64,000 nucleotides of DNA from CAVQAH01 sp963784195 (GTDB lineage Bacteria; Acidobacteriota; Vicinamibacteria; Vicinamibacterales; 2-12-FULL-66-21). A program made the translations under genes and the position numbers. Of the stretch, positions 19,045 to 27,732 are shown in pieces; within the stretch, counting starts at the first letter, position 1, and each line of letters starts with the position of its first letter. The notes under the pieces were generated by a model that was given only the letters and a program-made list of their open reading frames with translations, did no database searches and was not told the DNA's origin. The stretch spans positions 248,001 to 312,000 of the forward strand of contig CAWARA010000009.1 in NCBI GenBank assembly GCA_963784195.1. Reading direction: 5' to 3'.

Positions 19045-20166
19045 TCACCCGACGCGCAGTGTTCGCATCGCGATCCTGCGGAACACGTCGCGTCGGGGGC
19101 CAGTCAGGAACATCCATCTGAGCAGCTCGACGCTCCGCGGCGGCCGGAGGTTCCGCGCGCGCTGCGCCGCACACAGCTGATCGACGACGTCGAGCGGCTT
19201 TTCACGCAAGCCGTCGATGAGCGCCACTCGATGCACGCAGGAGACCGTGCAGAGCGGCGCGCACGATTTCGTCGACGCGTACTCACGCTCGAGGTCCGCA
19301 GCACCGTACTGGTCGAGCGGAATCCCAGGGTACCCGCGCTGCTGGGAGCACCAGTGCACCAGCCCGTCCTCACAGACATAGAGATAACGCGACCCGGCCC
19401 GGCACTGCCAGCTGTTCGACGCCCCATCGATCAGGTTTCGCTGGAACTCGGCGTCGTGCGCATGTGAATAGAATCCGCGGCCAAGCGAGGAGACCTCCGC
19501 GTGCACGGCGCGCTGTCCGGCGTCGAGGGGCATCAGCGTTCCCGAACCGTCATGAATCAGGCCGACCGATGTACCGAAACCGAGCTCCAGCGCCCGCCGG
19601 GCGATCACCAGCGCGTCCGACGGGTGGCGAACTCCGGAACCGAGCACGGTATTGATGTTGACGTCGAACTCCGCGTGTTCGGCCAGGCTCTGGAGCTTCT
19701 GATCCAGGACCTTCAGGCTCTTGTGCGAGACCTCGTCGGGGATCACGTTGTCGACGCTGATCTGCAGGCGGTCGAGCCCTGCGCGGTTGAGCCTTCGGAT
19801 GCGCTCGGCCGTCAGAAAGTACCCGTTCGTCAGCAGGCTGGCGAAGATCCCGTGATGTCTGATGCGGCCGATGATCTCGTCGAGATCGGGATGGAGCAAT
19901 GGCTCGCCGCCGCTCAGATCGATCATCGCCGTGCCGAGCATCGCCAGCCGATCGATCCGGCTGAGCATCTGCGGCGTCGGGACGGGCGGCGAGACCTTGT
20001 CGAACTCGTTGCAATACGTGCAGGACAGATTGCAGCGCCGCGTGGGAACGACCTGCGCAAGGATGGGGTGGCGGCTCGACTCGAGAGCTTTGGCGATGAT
20101 CCGGGCCATGCGAATCCGACGGTTGATGGCCAGGGTCCGGCGGCGAACCGTTGTGAACGTCATCAC
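19045..20166 (-). CDS. Radical SAM enzyme with SPASM-like cysteine tail
   Basis: A 373-residue protein. The radical SAM cluster motif is in RRCNLSCTYCNEF near residue 45-55, followed by the SAM-binding DLSGGEPLLHPDL. The C-terminal third carries a cysteine-rich region (CRAGSRYLYVCEDGLVHWCSQ, then CAPLCTVSCVHR) that resembles the SPASM or twitch domains holding auxiliary iron-sulfur clusters. Such enzymes modify peptides or proteins, or act in cofactor synthesis. The frame can open at GTG 20166 or ATG 20163. It is convergent with the aminopeptidase gene, 22 bases apart. There is no obvious precursor peptide next to it, so the substrate is open. Confidence 0.85.
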   Translation of the reverse strand: MMTFTTVRRRTLAINRRIRMARIIAKALESSRHPILAQVVPTRRCNLSCTYCNEFDKVSPPVPTPQMLSRIDRLAMLGTAMIDLSGGEPLLHPDLDEIIGRIRHHGIFASLLTNGYFLTAERIRRLNRAGLDRLQISVDNVIPDEVSHKSLKVLDQKLQSLAEHAEFDVNINTVLGSGVRHPSDALVIARRALELGFGTSVGLIHDGSGTLMPLDAGQRAVHAEVSSLGRGFYSHAHDAEFQRNLIDGASNSWQCRAGSRYLYVCEDGLVHWCSQQRGYPGIPLDQYGAADLEREYASTKSCAPLCTVSCVHRVALIDGLREKPLDVVDQLCAAQRARNLRPPRSVELLRWMFLTGPRRDVFRRIAMRTLRVG

Positions 20167-20272
20167 AACCTCACGGTCCGATCATACGGCTGCGCAGCGT
20201 CGCCGGCCACCGCGGCCGATCGAGTGAGGAGAACTGAGCAGGCAGAAGAGGGGCGGAATCCGCAGGACTCTG

Positions 20273-20416
20273 TCAACGCTTCTTGCCAGGGCGCCCGACA
20301 GTGCTCGTTCGCTTCGCACGTGGCTTTTGCTTCTGACGCTCGCGCGCGAGGTCGTCAGGCGTCAGCCGGCCGGACATCTTGTAGTGATCGGGGTTGACCT
20401 TGTTTCGTCGACTCAT
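20273..20416 (-). CDS. Small basic protein, 47 residues
   Basis: A short frame from ATG 20416 encodes a lysine- and arginine-rich protein (MSRRNKVNPDHYKMSGRL, then DDLARERQKQK and a basic end GRPGKKR). The 'VNPDHYK..GR' start resembles small conserved hypothetical proteins in other bacteria. It has no membrane segment and no known domain; a nucleic-acid-binding role would fit the charge but is a guess. It begins 32 bases after the stop of the eRF1-like gene and may be co-transcribed with it. Confidence 0.55.
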   Translation of the reverse strand: MSRRNKVNPDHYKMSGRLTPDDLARERQKQKPRAKRTSTVGRPGKKR

Positions 20417-20448
20417 CGCACCAGCTTCCTGGGGTTCAACGGGCCACT

Positions 20449-21606
20449 CTAGATACGGAATCGCAGAATCGCGCCGACGCCGCCGTGGTCGCGGAGCAAC
20501 TCGGCGTCCTCGATGATGCGCACGCGGGCACCCGTCTGTTGCGCGCGCGTCACGAGCTCGTCGGACAGGTGAAGTTGCTTCTGATTCGCCGAACCCGGTG
20601 CAGATGTTTCCGCTGCGACCGGTTCCGGCGCGGCGTCCTCGGGCAGCGTCTGAACAGGTTTGAGGGCCTGGGGCGTCGCCGCAATCAACAATTCGTCGAC
20701 CTGCCCCAACTGCAGCGCTCGCATCGTCGCCTCGGGGCCAACGGCACCTAGCCCTCCGCTCCGCCACGCATCGATCAGCTCATTCACCCGATCCTTGTCC
20801 GTGGACGCATCCCGCTGACGAAGAGCTTCGAGCGTCGCCTTCAACACCTCGTCTTCAGGCGCATGGCGGTCGAGCCGCAGCACGTCGACGACCTTCTCGC
20901 TCAACTGAACCGGAAGCGCATCCTTGAAGAGAGGGACGGCGACCTCGTCGCCGACGACGATGATGTGCTGAATGTTGTCGGCGCGGACGATGCGGTCGAG
21001 CGTGTCGACGACTTCCTTGATGTGATGAAGATGAACGTTCTCGACATGGCGCTGATAGCGTGCCTGGGACCACCCACCCATCGAGGTCCGCCGTGTCTTC
21101 ACACCCTTGACGTCTTCGCGCTTCTCTACCGATCCCAGACCGAACGCGAAGATCCGCGCGTGGTTCGTATCGAGCATCACCGCTGCATAGCGCGGATATT
21201 GATCCATCAGGCGCATGAGCGGATAGATGTGCGGGACTGCACCGATGAAGAGCCAGTGGTCCTCGATCGGCGCATCGAGTTGAACGGCCTCGAAGAAGTC
21301 GCCAGCGCCTGCCGAGGCAAAGAGTGCCAGGCCGTTCGCCGATCGGTTCACCTCGTTCGCCAAATAGTCATTGATGCGCTCGATATCTCGTTCGAGGCTG
21401 GCGCGAGCTGATAAGTTCTGTTTGAATGCTTTAAGCTGATCCGCGAACGACTTCCGGCAGAACTGCTCGTGGTTGTCACGGCCGTGCTGGTTGGGACTGA
21501 GGTTCAAGTAGAGGCTAACAACCGGCGAGGCCTGTGGCTCGAACGCGGCAAGTTTCTGCACCTGCTCACTCAGAGGTGTATCGACTGTGGGCTGGCTCTT
21601 TGTCAT
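20449..21606 (-). CDS. Bacterial eRF1-like protein (baeRF family)
   Basis: A 385-residue soluble protein from ATG 21606. The N-terminal part begins with PVVSLYLNLSPNQHGRD, the usual opening of bacterial relatives of archaeal/eukaryotic release factor 1. The middle domain runs through ARIFAFGLGSVEKREDVKG and GGWSQARYQRHVENVHLHH, the family's core. The C-terminal domain ends RVRIIEDAELLRDHGGVGAILRF, the L7Ae-like fold typical of eRF1 and Pelota. No GGQ motif is present; the GGWSQ segment lies where the Vms1-type GxxQ loop would be. Related proteins are proposed to act in ribosome rescue. Function here is inferred from fold only. Confidence 0.75.
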   Translation of the reverse strand: MTKSQPTVDTPLSEQVQKLAAFEPQASPVVSLYLNLSPNQHGRDNHEQFCRKSFADQLKAFKQNLSARASLERDIERINDYLANEVNRSANGLALFASAGAGDFFEAVQLDAPIEDHWLFIGAVPHIYPLMRLMDQYPRYAAVMLDTNHARIFAFGLGSVEKREDVKGVKTRRTSMGGWSQARYQRHVENVHLHHIKEVVDTLDRIVRADNIQHIIVVGDEVAVPLFKDALPVQLSEKVVDVLRLDRHAPEDEVLKATLEALRQRDASTDKDRVNELIDAWRSGGLGAVGPEATMRALQLGQVDELLIAATPQALKPVQTLPEDAAPEPVAAETSAPGSANQKQLHLSDELVTRAQQTGARVRIIEDAELLRDHGGVGAILRFRI

Positions 21607-21649
21607 GCGGCTCAAGAGCTGCAAGCGCCGTTCCACGGCGACGATGGTG

Positions 21650-21784
21650 TCACCGTCGCCTGATCTCCTTGACCCCCTGATTGAGCCGTCGCCGTAGCAG
21701 CGTCCGCAAAGTCGTGCCGTCCGCGTAGCCGACCCGCGTCGCGATTTCGTCGACGCTCGCGTTGCCTTGCGTTGCCAGCCACGA
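21650..21784 (-). pseudogene. C-terminal remnant of a GlxA/AraC-type regulator
   Basis: Forty-four codons ending in TGA read SWLATQGNASVDEIATRVGY, then ADGTTLRTLLRRRLNQGV. This is the second helix-turn-helix of an AraC-type domain, close to the GlxA/DJ-1-linked group. The rest of the gene is missing. The fragment starts directly after the stop codon of the DUF937-OmpA gene and in the same frame. It is therefore a gene fossil downstream of that operon. A complete gene of the same broad family starts at 63314. Confidence 0.7.
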
Positions 21785-23035
21785 CTACTTCTTGGTTACA
21801 CGGATGTCGATGCGCCGGTTGCGCTGGCGTCCCTCGGCGGTAGCGTTGTCGGCGATGGGATGATTCTCGCCATAGCCCTCGGATTCCAACCGGGATCGAT
21901 CGACGCCGAGATTGGCGATCTCTTTCAGCGTGTTGTCGGCGCGGTCGGCAGACAGCCTCAAGTTATAGGCATCGTCGCCGGCATTGTCGGTGTACCCGCC
22001 GATTTTGACGTTGACGTTGGGGTAGGCCTTGAGGATCTCGGCAACGTTGCGCAACTGTTCCTGCGACGACGGTTTGAGGAGAGCGGAATCAGTCTCGAAC
22101 TCGAGCCGATCGAACGTCAACCAGGTTCCCCTGTCGGGAGTCAGTTTCGGATCCTCGATGAAGGTGATGAGCTTGCTCTCGACGCCGAGCGAGGGCACGC
22201 GGATCAGAACGCCTCGAGGCAGAGACCTGTTGACGAGATCGCCCGCCGTTGCGGGAGAGGGTGCTGCCGCGCCTGACGTCGCGACTTCCGGCCGCGGCGC
22301 GGGTGCCTGGACGGCCATCTCACGAGGCGCCTGGCGGCGCAACACCAGGAATAGCGGGATGAGCGCCAGCAGAAGCAGGGGCATAACCCACTTCCACCGA
22401 CCGGTGGCACCTCGCGATTCGATGTCCTTCGCCCATGCCGAGAGTGCCGGCGCCGCGCGAGCGCCCTCGTGGGCTCCTGCGAGCGGGGCTTGCCCCACTG
22501 CCCCGATGCCCAGCGCGGCGGCAAGGCCCTTCGGCTTGTCTTTCAGAAACGCCCGCTGATCGACGAGCAGGTTTCGCAGGCTGCCTGCGGTTAGCCCTGA
22601 GCTGATCAGACTCTGAGTGATGCGACCGATCACAAGGGGCAAGCTGATGGTGAGCAACGATCTCGCCGACGATCGATCGATCGCTGCATATGAGGACAGC
22701 CAGTCCGCAACCGACGCCGTTCGCCCCCCGAGCACGTCGTCGATCGCCGAGCGGCCTGTGCTCATCAGGCTGGTCACGCCGTTCGCCGCCGCGAGCGTGT
22801 GGGAGGTTTCAGCGTATTGGCGCACGTCGAGCTTGTTGCGCCGAATCAGGTCGACGAGCTCGCTGGCTCCCGCAGGCGTCGCGCCTTTGATGGCCAGCGC
22901 ACTCATGATCGCCGGGACCGCGGCACCCAGGGCCGTCCCGGTGCTGGCTTGTGTCTCACCGATCGCCGTCGCGACCCGCGCCAGTGGTTCACCACTGAGG
23001 TCGTCCATCAGTTGCGCGATGAGATTGGTTGTCAC
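21785..23035 (-). CDS. DUF937-OmpA fusion protein
   Basis: A 416-residue protein in three parts. Residues 1-185 are a DUF937 (YidB-like) domain, alpha-helical, starting MTTNLIAQLMDDLSGEPLA. Around 217-235 there is one membrane segment (WVMPLLLLALIPLFLVL). Residues 300-416 are an OmpA C-terminal peptidoglycan-binding domain (FETDSALLKPSSQEQLRNVAEIL, GYTDNAGDDAYNLRLSADRA, ESEGYGENHPIADNATAEGR). The N-terminal part should be cytoplasmic and the OmpA domain periplasmic, tying the inner membrane to the cell wall. This combination is known in many Gram-negatives but without a firm role. The frame is intact. Confidence 0.9.
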   Translation of the reverse strand: MTTNLIAQLMDDLSGEPLARVATAIGETQASTGTALGAAVPAIMSALAIKGATPAGASELVDLIRRNKLDVRQYAETSHTLAAANGVTSLMSTGRSAIDDVLGGRTASVADWLSSYAAIDRSSARSLLTISLPLVIGRITQSLISSGLTAGSLRNLLVDQRAFLKDKPKGLAAALGIGAVGQAPLAGAHEGARAAPALSAWAKDIESRGATGRWKWVMPLLLLALIPLFLVLRRQAPREMAVQAPAPRPEVATSGAAAPSPATAGDLVNRSLPRGVLIRVPSLGVESKLITFIEDPKLTPDRGTWLTFDRLEFETDSALLKPSSQEQLRNVAEILKAYPNVNVKIGGYTDNAGDDAYNLRLSADRADNTLKEIANLGVDRSRLESEGYGENHPIADNATAEGRQRNRRIDIRVTKK

Positions 23036-23405
23036 TGCAGTTCCCCTTCGATGACTTCGGTCGCGGCCTCCGGCGGTGACGCCTCTGCGGTGATTGGCTC
23101 TCTATCACTCGCCGTCGCACTATGGCAGCCGTGAAATCTCATGTCACGTGCGACGCGTTCCATCGCACTGTCCGGAGTGGAAACTCGAGAGAGCGAACTC
23201 TAAGTCGCCGCGCATCCAGCCATTGCATTGTTAATACGTCGACTGCGATTCACGGGCAAGGGGGCGTATACGGTCGAGGTCGCGATCCATTTCGCGCATC
23301 GCGTCTGGCAATTCTTATATCAAATATGGCGTCCCTGCCAATGGAGATCACGCGCGTCGAGACCTAGAGTTGTGGTCACGTCTCGTCGAACCCGGAGTCA
23401 TCATC
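23036..23405. other. Intergenic region with an AT-rich segment
   Basis: No convincing gene is seen. The stretch from about 23220 to 23345 is lower in GC than its surroundings (TTGTTAATACG, TTCTTATATCAAATATGG) and may hold promoters for the minus-strand DUF937-OmpA gene and for the remnant that follows on the plus strand. Confidence 0.4.
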
Positions 23406-23618
23406 ATGAGCAATCTGCCTGAGAGCATCCTGCACCGCATCGGCAACACGACGCTGATACCCTTGCGTCACATCACGCCAGCCAACGGCGCACGCATTCT
23501 CCTCAAACTCGAGAACGAGAATCCGACCGGCAGCATGAAGGACCGGATGGCGCTCGCCATGATCGAAACAGCCGAAGCAGATGGACGGCTGGCGGCGGGC
23601 GGAACAGTCGTCGAGTAA
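23406..23618 (+). pseudogene. 5' remnant of a cysteine synthase-type PLP gene
   Basis: Seventy codons from ATG 23406 give the N-terminus of a cysteine synthase/cystathionine beta-synthase family enzyme: IGNTTLIPLRHI, then LLKLENENPTGSMKDRMALAMI, which includes the PLP-binding lysine in the SMKDR motif. A TAA stop follows after GTVVE, where normal family members (about 310 residues) continue. The rest of the enzyme is not found downstream. It is a truncated relic and not a frame shift, since no other frame continues it. Confidence 0.8.
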
Positions 23619-23861
23619 TACCGGGATGAGGTACCTCAGCACCTACGGGCAACTCACGTCCTGAGGATCTCCCGGCGGGTGCTGTGCGGGCTGTCGGCAG
23701 GTGTGCTCTCGGACGCCGGGTGGCGGCTCAGTTGCTGGATTTCCGATCCGGCGCATATTATCGAGTCACACGGTCTCGCACTGCTGAGCCTGGCCGCCGC
23801 CGGTTCGCTGCTCGCCGTCATCTGCGACCTGCGACGCTGGCGAAGACTCCGCGCGCGTTAG
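23619..23861 (+). pseudogene. Tail fragment resembling DUF1109 (NrsF-like) membrane protein
   Basis: The frame that follows the cysteine-synthase stop reads YRDEVPQHLRATHVLRISRR and then a membrane-like end with AGWRLSCWISDPAHIIESHG and a hydrophobic helix. The 'WRL.C..SDP.H....HG' pattern is like the last two helices of DUF1109 proteins, which are membrane anti-sigma factors. No start codon with a ribosome site is seen. Most likely it is the surviving 3' end of a lost gene joined to the remnant before it. The family match is tentative. Confidence 0.35.
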
Positions 23862-23888
23862 GGCGCGCATAGCTCGAGGACGAAAACG

Positions 23889-24269
23889 ATGAACATTGCA
23901 TTGTGGGTGGTCCAGATACTGCTGGCTGCGGCATTTCTTGCGCACGGCTTGATGATGCTCTTTCCGCCGGCCAGCCTGATCGAGGCGATGAATGCCACGA
24001 TGTCAACGTCACTTCGTCTGTTCATCGGGGTGGCCGAGGTACTGGCGGCGTTGGGTCTGACCCTACCCGCCCTGACCCGCATCATGCCGTCGCTCGTTGC
24101 CTGGGCGGCTGCCGGGCTGATGCCGATCATGATCGGCGCCACGGTCTTTCACATCCAACGCGGTGAGGTAAGCGCGGCAATCACGACGGCCGTTCTGCTC
24201 GCGTTGGCGACGTTCGTCGCCTACATGCGCTGGAAGGTGCTGCCGATCCCGGCGCGAACAGCTGCGTGA
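23889..24269 (+). CDS. DoxX-like integral membrane protein
   Basis: A 126-residue protein with four predicted membrane helices. It starts MNIALWVVQILLAAAFLAHG and has the small-residue pattern of the DoxX/DoxX_2 family (FIGVAEVLAALGLTLPAL, AAAGLMPIMIGATVFHI). DoxX-like proteins are linked to quinone or thiosulfate redox chemistry or oxidative stress, but most have no assigned reaction. It is convergent with the FAD-Rieske gene, 25 bases apart. Confidence 0.85.
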   Translation: MNIALWVVQILLAAAFLAHGLMMLFPPASLIEAMNATMSTSLRLFIGVAEVLAALGLTLPALTRIMPSLVAWAAAGLMPIMIGATVFHIQRGEVSAAITTAVLLALATFVAYMRWKVLPIPARTAA

Positions 24270-24294
24270 CAGCGACCGAACGGTTAGAGACGAG

Positions 24295-25829
24295 TCACTC
24301 GACCTCTGGCAGCGGAGATTCGGCCGGACCGGAGATGACCTCGCCATTCGGCTTGAACCTGGAGCCGTGACATGGGCAATCCCAGGTGCGCTCCGCGTCA
24401 TTCCAGCCGACAATGCACCCCATGTGCGTGCACGTGGCGGATCTCAGTAAGGTCTCGCCATCGTCGTCGCGATACGCCGCGACTTTTTTTCCCTGAAGCT
24501 CGATCACCGCGCCCTGCCCTCGCTTGAGCGTGCGCAGGGACTTTCCTTCCGCGCCGGCGAATCGACCACGAATCAGGTAGTAGGGATAGTCCTTGTTTTC
24601 CTTGATGTATTCCCAGGCGCCGCGGCGTATGGCCTTGCGTCCCGGCTCGAACAGATCCGCCCAGGGGTTCGCGATGCCGAGAATCGCATCGGACATCATC
24701 ATCGCGCCCAGCGTGCCGAATGTCATGCCGTTCCCGGCAAATCCAGTCGCGGCGTACTGGTGATCGCTCATGCGGCCGATGTACGGCAGGCCATCAGGTG
24801 TTTCGATGACCTGGCCCGACCAGCGGTGTGTGATCTCGACTCGAGGCACGAGCGATTCGAGCGTCATCCTCGAGCCGCTCGTAACACTCCGTCGTGCTCC
24901 CAGCCTGTCCTGTTTTGTGATCCTCGCCACCGAAAATGATCAGATCGTGATCGCGGTGAGTTTCGACTCTCAGATAGTGATAAGGACTGTTCGTGTCCCA
25001 GAAGAGCGCATCCGGCACCGTGTCGCGCGGCACACGTCCGCCGACGACGTAGCTCGTGTAGAGTGCGAGCTTCGTTTGAAATGCCGTCGCGCTCACCAGT
25101 CCCGTTACTCCGACGAGTGGATTGTGGGTGGCCATGACGATGTCGGTGCAGGTCAGCGTTCGGCCGTTGACGGTGACGCCTAGCGGGTCGGTGCTGAATT
25201 CCTCGGCAGGACTCTCTTCATAGATCTGGCCACCAGCTTCACGGATGGCCTCGGCCAACCCCGCCAGGTACCTGAGGGGATGAAAGCGTGCCTGGCTCTC
25301 GAAACAAATTCCCGGCCGGGCTGATCAGAGGCACCTGGTGGACGTACTCCGCATCGAAGCCGAGCTCGATAGCAATCGCGGCTTCCTTCTCGAACGCCAC
25401 ATCGTCTGGCGACGCGTGTCCCAACACTGGCGCGTGGAGGTAACCGTCGACCCACTCGAAGCCGCAGTCGATCTGGTGGTCGCGGCTGATCGAGTGGATT
25501 CGCGCAATTGCGGCAAGCCCCGCATCCCACACCGCCTGCGCATGGTCGCGGCCCAAGCGATTCACTAGATCCGTCAGCCGCGCGTCCGTCACCATCGTCA
25601 AATGCGCCGACGTGTGACACGTATCCACCTGGGCGCATCGATCCCGTTCGACCAGCGCCACACTCTTGCCAGCTCTGCTGAGCAGATACGCGGCGGTCAG
25701 ACCGGTGATGCCCCCGCCCACTATCACGACGTCGACGTGTTGATCGCGCTGAACCCTCGAGAACCTGGGGAAGGAGGCTGTGTCGCTCCAGTAGGTCGTT
25801 GCCGTTGACGCGGTCGCATGTCGAGGCAT
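24295..25829 (-). pseudogene. FAD-dependent oxidoreductase with C-terminal Rieske domain (two frame shifts)
   Basis: The N-terminus carries the FAD-binding Rossmann motif VVIVGGGITGLTAAYLLSRAG, followed by VALVERDRCAQVDTCHTSAH. A shift near 25310 leads to a middle block (FHPLRYLAGLAEAIREAGG, then YTSYVVGGRVP). A second shift near 24880 leads to the C-terminal part (DGLPYIGRM, GFAGNGMTFGTLGAMM). The last 100 residues are a Rieske [2Fe-2S] domain with CTHMGC and CPCHGSRF. This DAO-Rieske architecture is a known family and probably a cytosolic amine or amino-acid oxidase. All motifs are intact, so indels in the sequence are likely and the gene (about 510 residues) is probably real. Confidence 0.8.
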
Positions 25830-25854
25830 TGGATCCTCCGCTTGACGAATTGAG

Positions 25855-26262
25855 TCACGGGATCATGAGCCCTTCCAATTCGGGCGTCATCGCTGATTCC
25901 GCTTCGCGCCTGATGCGCGCATTCCGCGTCAACGCGTACACGAACACCAGGCCGGCGGAGGCACCAATCAGCGCTGCCGGGACCGGGTTGCGCCGGAGCG
26001 CGCTCATCACAGTCGCACTCGCATCGGATGAGTGGGCAGCCAGGCCAGCAGCCGTATCGCCTGCTCGTATCGCCAGATCCCTGAAACGTCCGACGGTGGC
26101 TTCTTTCACCGAAGCCTTGGCATCGGTCATCAGCCGGCCAGGCCGAAGGCGATCCTGGATCGCATCGATCGTCTCGCTCATTTCCGTACGCGTCTCTTCG
26201 ATCTGCGCCCGCAGCCGTTCAGTGTCGGCGGCGGGAGTCACTTCGCCTGTGTCCTGAGCCAT
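25855..26262 (-). CDS. DUF3618 membrane-anchored protein
   Basis: A 135-residue protein. Residues 12-60 form the DUF3618 helix (IEETRTEMSETIDAIQDRL), an amphipathic stretch, and near residues 95-113 one membrane segment follows (PVPAALIGASAGLVFVYAL). DUF3618 proteins are small envelope proteins usually encoded with a holin-like protein and YihY, as here. The ATG at 26262 lies inside the end of the holin-like gene, an overlap of 25 bases, so the three are one transcript. The molecular role is unknown. Confidence 0.85.
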   Translation of the reverse strand: MAQDTGEVTPAADTERLRAQIEETRTEMSETIDAIQDRLRPGRLMTDAKASVKEATVGRFRDLAIRAGDTAAGLAAHSSDASATVMSALRRNPVPAALIGASAGLVFVYALTRNARIRREAESAMTPELEGLMIP

Positions 26263-26633
26263 TGCGCGTCCTCCTTAAGGGTCTCGATGGTCTGGTGCGG
26301 CCTGAGGTTCCGGGTCCGAAGCCCGGAAAGCCCAGAGTGAATGAGCAGGTAGCCGATGATCCCGACGAGGACGCCGGCGAGCAGCGCGGCGCTCCACGCG
26401 GCCATCCCCACCTGAATCAATCCAAGAACCATCGCTGCGATGATCGTGAGCACGCCGCCGTACGCAAGCAATCCACCCGCAGCGATGAGACCCGAATTCT
26501 TTCCCACGCTGGCAGCCTTCTCGCTGAGCTCTTTCTTTGCGAGCTGAATCTCCTGCTGAACGAGCGTGCGGGTTTCTCGGGACAGATCGGCGAACATTTC
26601 GCCGAGTGTGCGATCGTCTTTCAGTGTTGACAT
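26238..26633 (-). CDS. Phage-holin-like membrane protein (DUF1469/Holin-X)
   Basis: A 131-residue protein from ATG 26633, preceded by a good ribosome site (GGGAGG). The first 45 residues are amphipathic (LSRETRTLVQQEIQLAKKEL), followed by two membrane helices around 48-72 and 77-100. This matches the Holin-X/DUF1469 family, chromosomal envelope proteins that share a fold with phage holins but are not phage genes. It is the middle gene of the YihY/holin/DUF3618 set. No stop codon separates it from YihY, so the two form a single open frame as written. Confidence 0.85.
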   Translation of the reverse strand: MSTLKDDRTLGEMFADLSRETRTLVQQEIQLAKKELSEKAASVGKNSGLIAAGGLLAYGGVLTIIAAMVLGLIQVGMAAWSAALLAGVLVGIIGYLLIHSGLSGLRTRNLRPHQTIETLKEDAQWLRTQAK

Positions 26634-27614
26634 GGTCCTGTGCCTCCCGTGTTGGGCGGTGACGGTTGCAAGCGGCCTGGGCCACTGCGCGAGTCGGGCC
26701 TTGTAGGCGCGGGCGGCAGCGAGGCCGATTTTCCTTCTCACGCCGGGAACCTTCTCTCCGGGATCCTTTCCGTGCGGCGACGCATGTTCGATCTCCGCGT
26801 TGAGCTCTGCGCCGACGAGAATCGCCAGACCCGAGAGGTAGAACCACAACATGAGGACGATCACCGCACCGACCGCTCCATACATCGCGTTGTAATTGGC
26901 GAAGTTCGCGACGTAGAACTTGAATGCCAGCGACACGAGTACCCAGAGCACCGTCGCGACCACGGCACCCGGCGTGATCCAGACCCACTCCTGCTCGGCA
27001 TCAGGCGCGAAGTAGTAGACGAGGCCTATCGCCGTCGACACCAGGAGAAAGGCGATCGGCCACTGCAGGATCGTCCAGGTCCATGCGAACGCGGCGCCCA
27101 GACCGAACGACGACGCCAGTTGTTCGGCGATCGCCGGGCCAGCCACGATCAGGGTGAAACTCACCAGCAGGAAGAACGCGAGCGCGATCGTCAGTCCGAT
27201 CGCCGTCAGCCGGACGTGCCACCAGGGCCTGCCCTCTTGGATGTCGTAGGCGCGATTGAGACTGCCGATGATGGCAACGACGGCAGCCGAGCTGCTCCAA
27301 ATCGCTCCGAGGATACCTATGGTGAGAATGCCGCCACTATCGGCGTTCGACAGCCGCCTGAGCTGCTCTTCCAGAAAGCTGAGGACGTTCGGCGGCGCAA
27401 TCGGCCTCAACGCCCTGACTGCATCGTCGATGAAGTTGGTAAGTGGAAAGAAACTGGCGAGGGCGAGGAGGAAGAGGACTGCCGGGAACAAAGCGAGGAA
27501 GAAGTAGTAAGCCAGCTGAGCCGCAAGGCCGAGGCAATCGTCCTCGTTGATCTCTTTCACCGTCCGCTTCAGAAGTTCTCCCCAGCTCAGGGGGAGATCG
27601 AACGCCGCATACAT
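26634..27614 (-). CDS. YihY/UPF0761 family inner-membrane protein
   Basis: About 327 residues with six membrane helices. The start MYAAFDLPLSWGELLKRTVK is followed by LAAQLAYYFFLALFPAVLFL, the hallmark of YihY (once called BrkB or ribonuclease BN). The family is involved in envelope integrity or lipid transport, but no reaction is proven. The C-terminal 45 residues are basic and poorly conserved. The frame runs without a stop into the holin-like protein. Because that protein has its own ribosome site and ATG, a missing stop from an indel is more likely than a fusion. Confidence 0.85.
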
Positions 27615-27692
27615 ATCGGCTCGTCATAGTGCAACTGGGCTGCCAACGTTCTGGCGGTGCCTGGCGGCACTTGACACGATGATACGTACCGC

Positions 27693-27728
27693 GTAATACT
27701 ACGTCGCACGTATTACTTGACACGTAGT
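27693..27728. promoter_or_regulatory. PadR operator: interlocked inverted repeats
   Basis: GTAATAC at 27693-27699 is mirrored by GTATTAC at 27710-27716, and ACTACGT at 27698-27704 by ACGTAGT at 27722-27728. They end four bases before the padR ATG, so a bound dimer would cover the start of its own message. This fits the auto-repression known for PadR regulators. Confidence 0.65.
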
Positions 27729-27732
27729 AATC

